Shown one piece after another: positions 7,036 through 13,553 of a DNA stretch of 14,023 nt. Below the pieces are notes generated by a model, which made no database searches, was not told the origin of the DNA, and saw only the letters and a program-made list of their open reading frames with translations. Position 1 is the first letter of the stretch. Every line of letters starts with the position of its first letter. The DNA comes from Firmicutes bacterium UBA6811. Lineage in GTDB: Bacteria > Bacillota > SHA-98 > UBA4971. A program made the position numbers and the translations under genes. The stretch is taken from the NCBI GenBank assembly GCA_002452295.1, contig DKEX01000091.1, positions 1-14,023 on the forward strand, written 5' to 3'.

Positions 7036-7884
7036 GTGGAGGGTGAACGTGTACGAGAGCCCGGGTCCGGGCGCGGACTTCTGACCGGCACCGGTCCTGC
7101 CGACTCCGTGGCCATCTACAAGGAAATCGCCCGCATCATCGACGAGGGGCGGCGAGCGGCGCTCGCCACCGTCATCGCGACGCAGGCGTCGTCGCCGGGC
7201 CTTCCCGGCTTCAAGATGCTGGTCTTCCCCGACGGGACCGCGCTCGGCACGGTCGGCGGCGGGGCGCTCGAGGCGCGGATCATCCGCGAAGCGCAGGATG
7301 CCCTTGCGGAGGACGCGCCCAGGCTCGTCGAGGTGGAGCTTGCGCCCGGGACCCAGGACAACCTCGGGATGATATGCGGAGGCGTGGCGAGAGTGTACAT
7401 CGAGCCCATAGCGCCGAGGTCCAGGGTCGTAGTCTTCGGGGCAGGGCACGTGGGAGCGGCCGTGGCTCACATCGCGACAGTGGCCGGGTTCAGGGCGGTG
7501 GTAGTGGACGACCGTCCGGAGTTCGCCGACAGGGAGATGCTGGTGGCCGACGAGGTGATGGTCTCGGACCTCCCCGATGCGGCGCGGAGCGTCCACATGG
7601 ACTCCAGCACATACGTGGTCATCGTCACTCGCGGCCATGCTTTCGACCGGGAGGTGCTGGCCGAGTGCCTGAGGCGCAGGCCCCGCCCGGCCTACATCGG
7701 CATGATCGGGAGCCGGTCGAAGGTTCGCGCTACCTTCGACGCGCTCCTCGGCGAGGGTCTCTCTCAGGAGGATGTAGCGTGCGTGCACGCGCCCATAGGC
7801 CTCGACATCGGCGCGAAAACGGCGCAGGAGATCGCCGTGGCGATCGTGGCGGAGATGATCGCGGTCAAGAACGGGAAGATATGA
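7036..7884 (+). CDS. XdhC/CoxI-family maturation factor for molybdenum hydroxylases
   Basis: This 282-residue protein carries both halves of the XdhC/CoxI family. The N-terminal XdhC_CoxI domain (about 28-125) includes ASSPGLPGFKMLV, GTVGGGALEARI and MICGG (C114). The C-terminal Rossmann domain (about 128-275) has VVVFGAGHVG, IGMIGSRSK and HAPIGLDIGAKTAQEIAV. Known family members bind Mo cofactor, help its sulfuration and insert it into xanthine-dehydrogenase-type enzymes, so it probably matures the hydroxylase encoded around it. It follows a structured intergenic region and may have its own transcriptional control. In E. coli nomenclature the name xdhC denotes the Fe-S subunit, so no symbol is given. 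YqeB of the selenium-dependent hydroxylase system shares the Rossmann-type domain. Membership in that exact subfamily cannot be decided by eye. Confidence 0.88.
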   Translation: MEGERVREPGSGRGLLTGTGPADSVAIYKEIARIIDEGRRAALATVIATQASSPGLPGFKMLVFPDGTALGTVGGGALEARIIREAQDALAEDAPRLVEVELAPGTQDNLGMICGGVARVYIEPIAPRSRVVVFGAGHVGAAVAHIATVAGFRAVVVDDRPEFADREMLVADEVMVSDLPDAARSVHMDSSTYVVIVTRGHAFDREVLAECLRRRPRPAYIGMIGSRSKVRATFDALLGEGLSQEDVACVHAPIGLDIGAKTAQEIAVAIVAEMIAVKNGKI

Positions 7885-7951
7885 GCCGGCAACCCAGCAG
7901 CCGCTGGAAAACCCGGAGGAATCAACGAACCCCCACTTAGAGGAGGCAGTT

Positions 7952-9304
7952 GTGGGCATGGGTGTAAGAGCCAGGATGCAGGAGCTTTCGCCGGAGGTGC
8001 GGAAGGCGGGGTTCGACGAGGTCGCACGGGGGCTTGCGATACACCAGGCGCTCGCCGAGGCGTCGAGGTGCCTTTTCTGTCACGACGCCCCCTGCGTGGC
8101 GGGATGCCCGGCGGGGGTGGACGTGGTCGGGTTCATCCGGAGGCTCAAGACCAGGAACTTCATTGGGGCCGCCCGGCTCATACGGGAGGCCAACATCTTC
8201 GCGGGCGTGTGCGCCAGGGTCTGTCCGTCGGAGGAGCTTTGCGAGAAGAAGTGCTCCAGCACGAACCTGTCGGAGCCGATAGCCATCGCAGCGCTCCAGC
8301 GGTTTGTGGCCGACGAGGAGCTAAGACGCGGAATCCGGCTCCCGGGTCCGGGTGCGCCTACAGGGAGAAAAGTGGCGGTCATCGGGTCCGGTCCGGCGGG
8401 GCTTGCCTGCGCCTACGAGCTCGCGCGGCTGGGCCACGGTGTGACTGTGTATGAGGCCGAGGAGAGGCCGGGCGGGCTTCTCGTCCGCGGGATACCCAGG
8501 TACAGGCTGCCGCTCGCCGTCGCAGAGGCCGAGATCGAGGCGGCGCTCGCGTCCGGCGTTGAGGTCAAGACGGGCGTTCGGGTCGGGCAGGATATATCTG
8601 CTGCCGAGGTCCGCGCCTCGTGTGACGCCGTGTTCCTCTCCCCGGGCCTCGGGTATCAGTCATCGGTGGGGATACCGGGAGAACACCTCTCAGCGGTGCT
8701 TCAGGCGGGCGAGTTCCTGCGAAAGGCCGCCCTGCGCGAGGAGGTGCGCCTGCAAGGCAGGGTGGCCGTCATCGGCGGTGGCAACGTGGCGATGGACGCC
8801 GCCTGCTCCGCCTTACGCTGCGGAGCCTCGGAGGTCGTGGTGCTTTACAGGCGCTCGCTCGATGAAATGCCCGCCTGGAAGCGGGAATACGAGCTCGCCG
8901 CGGCCGAGGGGGTGAAGTTCGAGTTCCTTACCGCCCCGAGCAGGTTCGTCGATGAGAGCGGGCACCTTGTGGCCGTCGAGTGCGTACGAACGCAACTGGC
9001 CGAGCCTGACTCGAGCGGCCGGAGAAGGCCGGAAATCATCCCGGGAAGCGAGCATATGATCGAGGTACGCACCGCCATCGTGGCGACGGGCCAGGCGCCC
9101 TGGCCGGGGCTTGTCGACCTCTTCAGGGGCCTTGCAACCGGGAAGGCGGGGGCGCTCGACGTGTGCGGCGAAAGCCGGATGACGTCGGTCGAGGGCGTGT
9201 TCGCCGGAGGCGACGCGGTGAGCGGTGGCGCCACAGTGGTGCAGGCGGTCGCCGAGGGCAAGAAGGCCGCGAAGGCCATCGATGCCTACCTGAAACAGGT
9301 TTGA
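7952..9304 (+). CDS. preT: PreT-like FAD/Fe-S NAD(P)H oxidoreductase (GltD-type small subunit)
   Basis: This 450-residue protein matches the electron-input subunit of bacterial dihydropyrimidine dehydrogenase and the glutamate synthase small chain. An N-terminal Fer4_20 domain has two cysteine groups: C40, C43, C48, C52 (CLFCHDAPCVAGCP) and C87, C91, C97, C101 (CARVCPSEELCEKKC), expected to hold two [4Fe-4S] clusters. The FAD dinucleotide fold follows at VAVIGSGPAG (141-150), then the NAD(P)H fold at VAVIGGGNVAMDAA (271-284). The C-terminal FAD site is VEGVFAGGDAVSGGATVVQA. It probably feeds NAD(P)H electrons to PreA, encoded two genes downstream, or to another reductase in the array. AGGAGG at 7941-7946 serves either GTG 7952 or ATG 7958, which differ by two residues. 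Without PreA nearby, a GltD role would be equally plausible. Confidence 0.85.
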   Translation: MGMGVRARMQELSPEVRKAGFDEVARGLAIHQALAEASRCLFCHDAPCVAGCPAGVDVVGFIRRLKTRNFIGAARLIREANIFAGVCARVCPSEELCEKKCSSTNLSEPIAIAALQRFVADEELRRGIRLPGPGAPTGRKVAVIGSGPAGLACAYELARLGHGVTVYEAEERPGGLLVRGIPRYRLPLAVAEAEIEAALASGVEVKTGVRVGQDISAAEVRASCDAVFLSPGLGYQSSVGIPGEHLSAVLQAGEFLRKAALREEVRLQGRVAVIGGGNVAMDAACSALRCGASEVVVLYRRSLDEMPAWKREYELAAAEGVKFEFLTAPSRFVDESGHLVAVECVRTQLAEPDSSGRRRPEIIPGSEHMIEVRTAIVATGQAPWPGLVDLFRGLATGKAGALDVCGESRMTSVEGVFAGGDAVSGGATVVQAVAEGKKAAKAIDAYLKQV

Positions 9305-9343
9305 CCATTGGCACGAGCGGATGATTGCAGGCCTGGAACGCAG

Positions 9344-9351
9344 GGAGGTGA
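9344..9351 (+). promoter_or_regulatory. Ribosome binding site deciding the M1-like gene start
   Basis: GGAGGTGA fully complements the usual 3' end of 16S rRNA and sits just before ATG 9353, with a second in-frame ATG at 9362. The longer reading from TTG 9308 has no comparable site, so a start at 9353 or 9362 is preferred. Confidence 0.75.
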
Positions 9352-9352
9352 G

Positions 9353-10966
9353 ATGCAGGCCATGGGCATAGGCTGGGTGGCAAGGCAAAAGCGAACACAC
9401 CTGTTCTCGTCGCTCGCGCGCTCAGGCGACGAGGCCACGGTCGCGCACTACGACATCTCCGTGCGCACAGACGTGGAACAGGGGAGGCTCGAGGCCACAG
9501 CGGTCCTGGTGCTTAGGGCGCTCGTCTCCGGCGTGACGAGGCACTGCTTCATCCTAAACAGCGGGCTTGCCCTGCGGGCCGTGACCATGGACGGCGGGCG
9601 CCTGGAAACGCGCGAGCTCGAGCTTGCCGACGCGCCGGGCCTCAAGGCCGTGTGGGTGCATCTGCTCCAGCCGCTTGCCGTGGAGCAGGAGGCGAGGCTA
9701 ACGTTTGTGTACGCCGGGCGGCCGGCAGGCGGCAGGTGGGCGCACATAGACGATAGCGGCCTGCGCCTTTCGCGCAGGGCCGCGTGGTACCCGGTGGGGG
9801 CGGGGTTCGACTCGTTCACGGCGAGGGTCGCATGCGCGACCTTTCCGGGCATGGTTGCTGTTACAGACGGCGACCTCGTGTCGTCGTCCGAGACCGACGA
9901 TCAAGCTGTCTATGTGTGGGAAACCCGCGAACCCATCTCCGGCCTCGCCCTCACGTCGGGCAGGTTCGCGGTGGAGCGCAAAGAGCATAGAGGCGTGGAG
10001 CTGGAGCTTTACCTCGGGCCGCTTCTCAAGGACCAGGCCTCGGAGGCCATGGACCTCTTCTGCGGCGTGATCGACGGCTACTCCTCGATGCTGGGTCAGC
10101 CCGAGGCCAGGCGGTTCACGGCCGTCCTGAGGCGCCGGTACCCTGGGGATGAGCACCTCGTGCGCCTCGTGGCGGCCCTTGCTCACGAGACCGCCCACAT
10201 TTGGTGGGGAAGCCCCATATCGGTAGGGTTCGGCGACACGTGGTTTCACGAGGCGCTGGCGCGGGCCATGGCGTACGAGACCGTCGGGCGGGTGCTGGGC
10301 GACGATGCGAGGGCAACCCTCATCCACGAGGAGATCGACAGGTACGCCGCCGACTCTGCCATTGGGTCCGGCGCCGAGGAGAGCGTCCTATCGTGGGCGA
10401 GAAGCCGCGTGCTCGACGCGCCGCGGCCCGTGTGCATCAGGGCGGCGCTGGTCCTCAGGCTCCTTCACTACACCCTCGGGAACGAGGCCTTTCTCGAGAC
10501 GCTCAGGCGACACGTGTCGATGTATCGGGCGAAGCCGTCCGGGCTTTCGGAATTCGTCGAGATCGCGGAGAGGGTGTCGGGCAAGCCGGTCGATAGCCTC
10601 GTCAGGCAGTGGCTCGGCACCACCGCCAGTTTCGCGTACGAGATCCGTAACGCCCGCTGCTCCCCGAAGCCGGGCGGCGGGTTCGTGACGAAATTCTCGC
10701 TTGTCAACATGGCCGACGCCGTGGGTCCCGTCCAGGCAGACGTGTTGCTTGCGGGCGACGAGTGGAAGACGCAAGAGAAGGTGACCCTCACCGGGCGCGA
10801 CCAGGTTCTCGTGATATGCACGAAACACCCAGTAAGCTGCATTGTCCTTGATCCGGACGCGTACCTTCCGAACCGGAGCTGGAGGCACTGCCGGGCAAGC
10901 ATTGGGCCAGGCGTCACGGGGTCCACGGGGTCCACAGGGCATACGGAGGATCGGGGACGCCCGTAG
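9353..10966 (+). CDS. M1-like gluzincin metalloprotein of unknown role
   Basis: This is a 537-residue protein with no signal peptide or clear membrane segment, so probably cytoplasmic. Residues about 30-210 look like the beta-rich N-terminal domain of M1 aminopeptidases (HYDISVRTDVEQGRLEATAVL; later AWYPVG and TSGRFAVE). The zinc motif is HETAHIWWG (HExxH at 278-282), with a downstream glutamate in DTWFHEALA (E300) as the probable third ligand. Two features are unusual: I find no GxMEN exopeptidase motif ahead of HExxH, and only 17 residues separate the HExxH histidine from the glutamate, against 18 in classical M1 enzymes. The C-terminus ends in a beta-like segment and a Gly/Ser/Thr repeat tail. 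The gene lies 48 bases after preT and before preA. I do not recognise its role; a peptidase or other amide hydrolase in the pathway is possible. Confidence 0.72.
   Translation: MQAMGIGWVARQKRTHLFSSLARSGDEATVAHYDISVRTDVEQGRLEATAVLVLRALVSGVTRHCFILNSGLALRAVTMDGGRLETRELELADAPGLKAVWVHLLQPLAVEQEARLTFVYAGRPAGGRWAHIDDSGLRLSRRAAWYPVGAGFDSFTARVACATFPGMVAVTDGDLVSSSETDDQAVYVWETREPISGLALTSGRFAVERKEHRGVELELYLGPLLKDQASEAMDLFCGVIDGYSSMLGQPEARRFTAVLRRRYPGDEHLVRLVAALAHETAHIWWGSPISVGFGDTWFHEALARAMAYETVGRVLGDDARATLIHEEIDRYAADSAIGSGAEESVLSWARSRVLDAPRPVCIRAALVLRLLHYTLGNEAFLETLRRHVSMYRAKPSGLSEFVEIAERVSGKPVDSLVRQWLGTTASFAYEIRNARCSPKPGGGFVTKFSLVNMADAVGPVQADVLLAGDEWKTQEKVTLTGRDQVLVICTKHPVSCIVLDPDAYLPNRSWRHCRASIGPGVTGSTGSTGHTEDRGRP
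10918..10935 (+). repeat. Two tandem 9-base units at the 3' end of the M1-like gene
   Basis: The unit GGGGTCCAC occurs twice in direct tandem and encodes the repeated Gly-Ser-Thr motif in the tail (VTGSTGSTGH). It is probably local slippage in a non-essential tail and has no evident function. Confidence 0.6.
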
Positions 10967-11129
10967 ACCCAGGTTTCTTGATCCGCACCAGCCTGGCGAC
11001 GATTCCGGGACGGGCGCTTGCGCGACGGGGCGCTCCGGATCCGGCCCGGTCGCGCCTGGCAGACGCAAGGGAGTGTCGCTTCTTCGTCACACGACATGCA
11101 CATACTTCGACTTACAGGAGGGACCGGAG
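10967..11129 (+). other. 163-base intergenic stretch before preA
   Basis: No convincing gene is seen here. GCGAC (10996-11000) and CGGG (11006-11009) can pair with GTCGC (11049-11053) and CCCG (11045-11048) around a short bulge, and a CCGGATCCGG palindrome lies at 11035-11044. No T-run follows, so this is not an evident intrinsic terminator. The preA Shine-Dalgarno site AGGAGG is at 11116-11121. I see no clear promoter hexamers. Confidence 0.35.
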
Positions 11130-12335
11130 ATGGCTGACCTATCTATCGAGTTCTGTGGCGTGAGATTCCCCAACCCGTTCACTCTCGCGGCGGCACCGCC
11201 GACCGACAGCGCGGAGATGGTGGCAAGGGCCTTCGAGGCCGGCTGGGGCGGGGCGATCCTCAAGACCACCTCAGTCGAGACCGAGGTGGTCGAGCTCGCG
11301 TACCCCATGATGGCGGGGCTCGACTACGAGGAGAAGAAGCTGATGGGTCTCGAGAACATCGACCTCATCTCCGAGCGCCACATCGGCGAGGTCGAGAAGG
11401 ACGTGAGGGCGCTCAAGAAGGAGTACCCTGACAGGGTGGTCGGCGCCAGCATAATGGGGGCGAAGAAAGAGGACTGGCAGGAGCTCGTGCGCAGGCTGGA
11501 GGCGGCGGGTGTAGACTTCATCGAATGCAGCTTCTCGTGCCCGCACGGTATGCCCGAGCGGGGCATGGGCTCCACAATCGGCCAGGACCCGGAGCTTACC
11601 GAGCGCACCGCTCGGTGGGTCAAGGAGGCCGCAAAGCGCGTACCGGTCGTCATCAAGCTCACCCCACAGATAGCCGACATCACGGCGGCGGCCCGCGCAG
11701 TCAAGAGGTCGGGAGCTGACGGCGTGTGCGCCATCAACACTCTGAAGAGCCTCATCGGCGTTGACCTCGATACGTTCGTGCCCTATCCCAATGTCGGCGG
11801 ATACTCCACGTTCGGGGGGTATTCGGGCCCTGCCATCAAGCCTGTGGCCCTCCGATGCGTGGCGGAGATCGCGAAGGCAGTCGACATCCCCATAGCCGCA
11901 GTGGGAGGCATCAGCACGTGGAGGGACGCCGCGGAGTTCCTTCTCGTCGGCGCCACGAACGTCCAGCTCTGCACCGCGGTGATGCACCACGGGTTCAGGA
12001 TCATCGAGGACCTCATCGACGGCCTCGACGTTTACCTCGAGGAGAAGGGTATGAGATCTGTCAAGGAGCTTGTGGGTAGATCCCTGCCCTACATCGTCGA
12101 GCACTCGCACCTTTCGCGCCGGCACAAGGTCGTCGCCGCTATCAACCGCGAGACGTGCGTCAAAGACGACCTCTGTTACATCGCGTGCAGGGACGGCGGT
12201 CACCAGGCCATCGAGCTCGACTCAAACCGCCTGCCGAAGGTGGATGAGGACAAGTGCAAGGGCTGCGGTATGTGCGCCACGGTGTGTCCGGTCTACGACT
12301 GCATTCAGCTCAGGCCAAAGGTGGGAGCGGTGTGA
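11130..12335 (+). CDS. preA: PreA, dihydropyrimidine dehydrogenase catalytic subunit
   Basis: PreA reduces uracil or thymine to the 5,6-dihydro compounds using FMN. This 401-residue protein has the expected FMN-binding TIM barrel (about 1-310), beginning LSIEFCGVRFPNPFTLAAAP. Its active-site loop is FSCPHGMPERGMGS, with C137 at the position of the catalytic cysteine. GYSGPAIKPVALR and AVGGISTWRDAAEFLLVGA are the FMN-phosphate regions. The C-terminal ferredoxin domain (about 335-395) has one normal cysteine set (C376, C379, C382, C386, with a further C391). The other set reads C343-x2-D346-x2-C349-x3-C353, so aspartate replaces the second cysteine. AGGAGG at 11116-11121 precedes ATG 11130 by eight bases; upstream in-frame sequence is not family-like. 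A PreT-like partner lies two genes upstream. In vivo substrate and direction are inferred. Confidence 0.9.
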   Translation: MADLSIEFCGVRFPNPFTLAAAPPTDSAEMVARAFEAGWGGAILKTTSVETEVVELAYPMMAGLDYEEKKLMGLENIDLISERHIGEVEKDVRALKKEYPDRVVGASIMGAKKEDWQELVRRLEAAGVDFIECSFSCPHGMPERGMGSTIGQDPELTERTARWVKEAAKRVPVVIKLTPQIADITAAARAVKRSGADGVCAINTLKSLIGVDLDTFVPYPNVGGYSTFGGYSGPAIKPVALRCVAEIAKAVDIPIAAVGGISTWRDAAEFLLVGATNVQLCTAVMHHGFRIIEDLIDGLDVYLEEKGMRSVKELVGRSLPYIVEHSHLSRRHKVVAAINRETCVKDDLCYIACRDGGHQAIELDSNRLPKVDEDKCKGCGMCATVCPVYDCIQLRPKVGAV

Positions 12336-13291
12336 GGCCTTTTTGCGTCACGGTCCCCGAGAGCGTGGAGGAAGCCGTCCGGGTCCTCGCGAAATGGGGG
12401 CCCGAGGCGCGTGTCATTGCGGGCGGGACGGACCTTCTTGTTGAGATCAAGGAGGACAGGCGTTCCCCGAAGGTCCTGGTGGACATAAGCCGGCTCGATG
12501 AGCTTCGCCAGATCAGGGTTGAATGCGGAGTCAAGGCCGAGGCTGGGGCTGAGACCGGGCGCGAGTGCAAGCGCACGGGCGAAGGAGAGGGCGACGTGGT
12601 ATGGGTGGGGGCGCTCGCCACCCACGCCGAGGTGGCATCGTCGCCCGTTGTGAGGAAGGCCGCGCCGCTTCTCGCCGAGGCGTGCGCCCACGTGGGCTCA
12701 CCGCAGATACGCGGAAGGGGCACCGTGGGCGGAAACATCTCGACCGCCTCTCCGGCGGGCGACGTCATACCGCCGCTCTTGGCGCTGGAGGCGTCGGTGG
12801 ACGTGGAAGGCCCGCGCGGCGTGCGCAGCGTCGACGTGGAGTCGTTCTTCGTGGGTCCCAAGAGGTCGGCGCTCGCGCCGGGCGAGATGGTCCTGGGGGT
12901 GAGGTTCCGTGAGCTCGGGCCCAACCATGTCTCGTTCTTCCGCAAACTGGGCCAGAGAAGGTCGCTTGCCATTTCCGTCGTGAGCGTGGCGTTCGCCGCG
13001 CGGAAGGTGCGCCCCGATGCTTTCGACGACGTGCGTATTGCTTTCGGGGCCGTCGCGCCCACGGTCGTAAGGGCCCGCACGGTGGAAAAGGCGCTGTGCG
13101 GCAAGAGGCTCGACCCGGTGATGGCGCGGCAGATATCGCGTCTTGCGTTCCGCGACGTGATGCCCATAACCGACATCAGGGGATCGCAGGCGTACCGTCA
13201 GGAGATGGCGTGTAACCTCCTGTACGAGGGTTTGCTGGACCTGCTTTCAGGAAGCCCTGCGGCTGGCGCAAGGGGGGGTGAGGAAGGGTGA
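12332..13291 (+). CDS. xdhB: Molybdenum hydroxylase FAD-binding subunit (XdhB/CoxM/YgfM-like)
   Basis: This 319-residue FAD subunit carries electrons from the 2Fe-2S centres to the final acceptor. FAD-binding motifs are VIAGGTDLLVEIK (28-40) and GSPQIRGRGTVGGNISTASPAGD, split here as GSPQIRGRGTVGG (122-134) and NISTASPAGD (135-144). The C-terminal CO_deh_flav_C domain includes FRKLGQRRSLAISVVSVAF (203-221). Residues about 66-88 are a charged, Gly/Glu-rich insertion of low complexity compared with typical relatives. The GTG start overlaps the preA stop by four bases, and the stop overlaps the next gene in the same way. PreA, this subunit and the MoaD-like protein are thus likely made from one coupled message. 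Xanthine is only one possible substrate for the complex. Confidence 0.9.
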   Translation: MRPFCVTVPESVEEAVRVLAKWGPEARVIAGGTDLLVEIKEDRRSPKVLVDISRLDELRQIRVECGVKAEAGAETGRECKRTGEGEGDVVWVGALATHAEVASSPVVRKAAPLLAEACAHVGSPQIRGRGTVGGNISTASPAGDVIPPLLALEASVDVEGPRGVRSVDVESFFVGPKRSALAPGEMVLGVRFRELGPNHVSFFRKLGQRRSLAISVVSVAFAARKVRPDAFDDVRIAFGAVAPTVVRARTVEKALCGKRLDPVMARQISRLAFRDVMPITDIRGSQAYRQEMACNLLYEGLLDLLSGSPAAGARGGEEG

Positions 13292-13515
13292 AAGTCAACG
13301 TCGTCCTCTTCGGGACCATGAGGAGGTACGCGAAGGAAGACAAGTTCCAGATGGAGTTCGACGAAGGGGCAAGGCTGGGCGACCTCCTGGACCGCCTCGC
13401 GATAGACGACAGGGTGTACATCATCGTCCTCGTGAACGGCCGGCGCGCGGACGAGGACACGGTGCTCACTGACGGTGCGAACGTGCACATCCTGACCCCG
13501 GTCGGAGGAGGGTGA
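13288..13515 (+). CDS. MoaD/ThiS-family small sulfur-carrier protein
   Basis: This is a 75-residue beta-grasp protein with the family layout: MKVNVVLFGTMRRY at the start, GDLLDRLAI in the first helix, VLVNGRRADEDTVLTDGANVHI in the second half, and PVGGG at the C-terminus. Proteins ending in Gly-Gly are activated at that end and carry thiocarboxylate sulfur for molybdopterin or other sulfur insertion. The length is close to MoaD (about 80) and ThiS (about 66). It overlaps the FAD-subunit gene by four bases and sits directly before the Mo-subunit gene, so it probably serves this hydroxylase or its cofactor. No MoaE or MoeB gene is in the window to confirm a molybdopterin-synthase role. One extra Gly after the usual pair is a small oddity. 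Confidence 0.8.
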   Translation: MKVNVVLFGTMRRYAKEDKFQMEFDEGARLGDLLDRLAIDDRVYIIVLVNGRRADEDTVLTDGANVHILTPVGGG

Positions 13516-13540
13516 GCAAGGCGCCGCGTGTCCGCGGAGG

Positions 13541-13545
13541 GGAGG
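13541..13545 (+). promoter_or_regulatory. Ribosome binding site for the Mo-subunit start
   Basis: GGAGG (within GGAGGGGAGG, 13536-13545) lies eight bases before ATG 13554. An in-frame GTG at 13512 overlapping the preceding stop is an alternative with poor spacing and would add 14 unconserved residues. Confidence 0.6.
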
Positions 13546-13553
13546 CATCGCTT

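Noticed and set aside
11035..11044. CCGGATCCGG palindrome as an operator
   Set aside because: It is a single short GC-rich palindrome with no second copy noticed in the other gaps, so operator function is not supported.
10842..11129. Upstream in-frame extension of preA into the end of the M1-like gene
   Set aside because: The added 96 codons are Arg/Gly/Pro-rich and unlike the family, whereas ATG 11130 has an AGGAGG site at proper spacing and a family-typical N-terminus.
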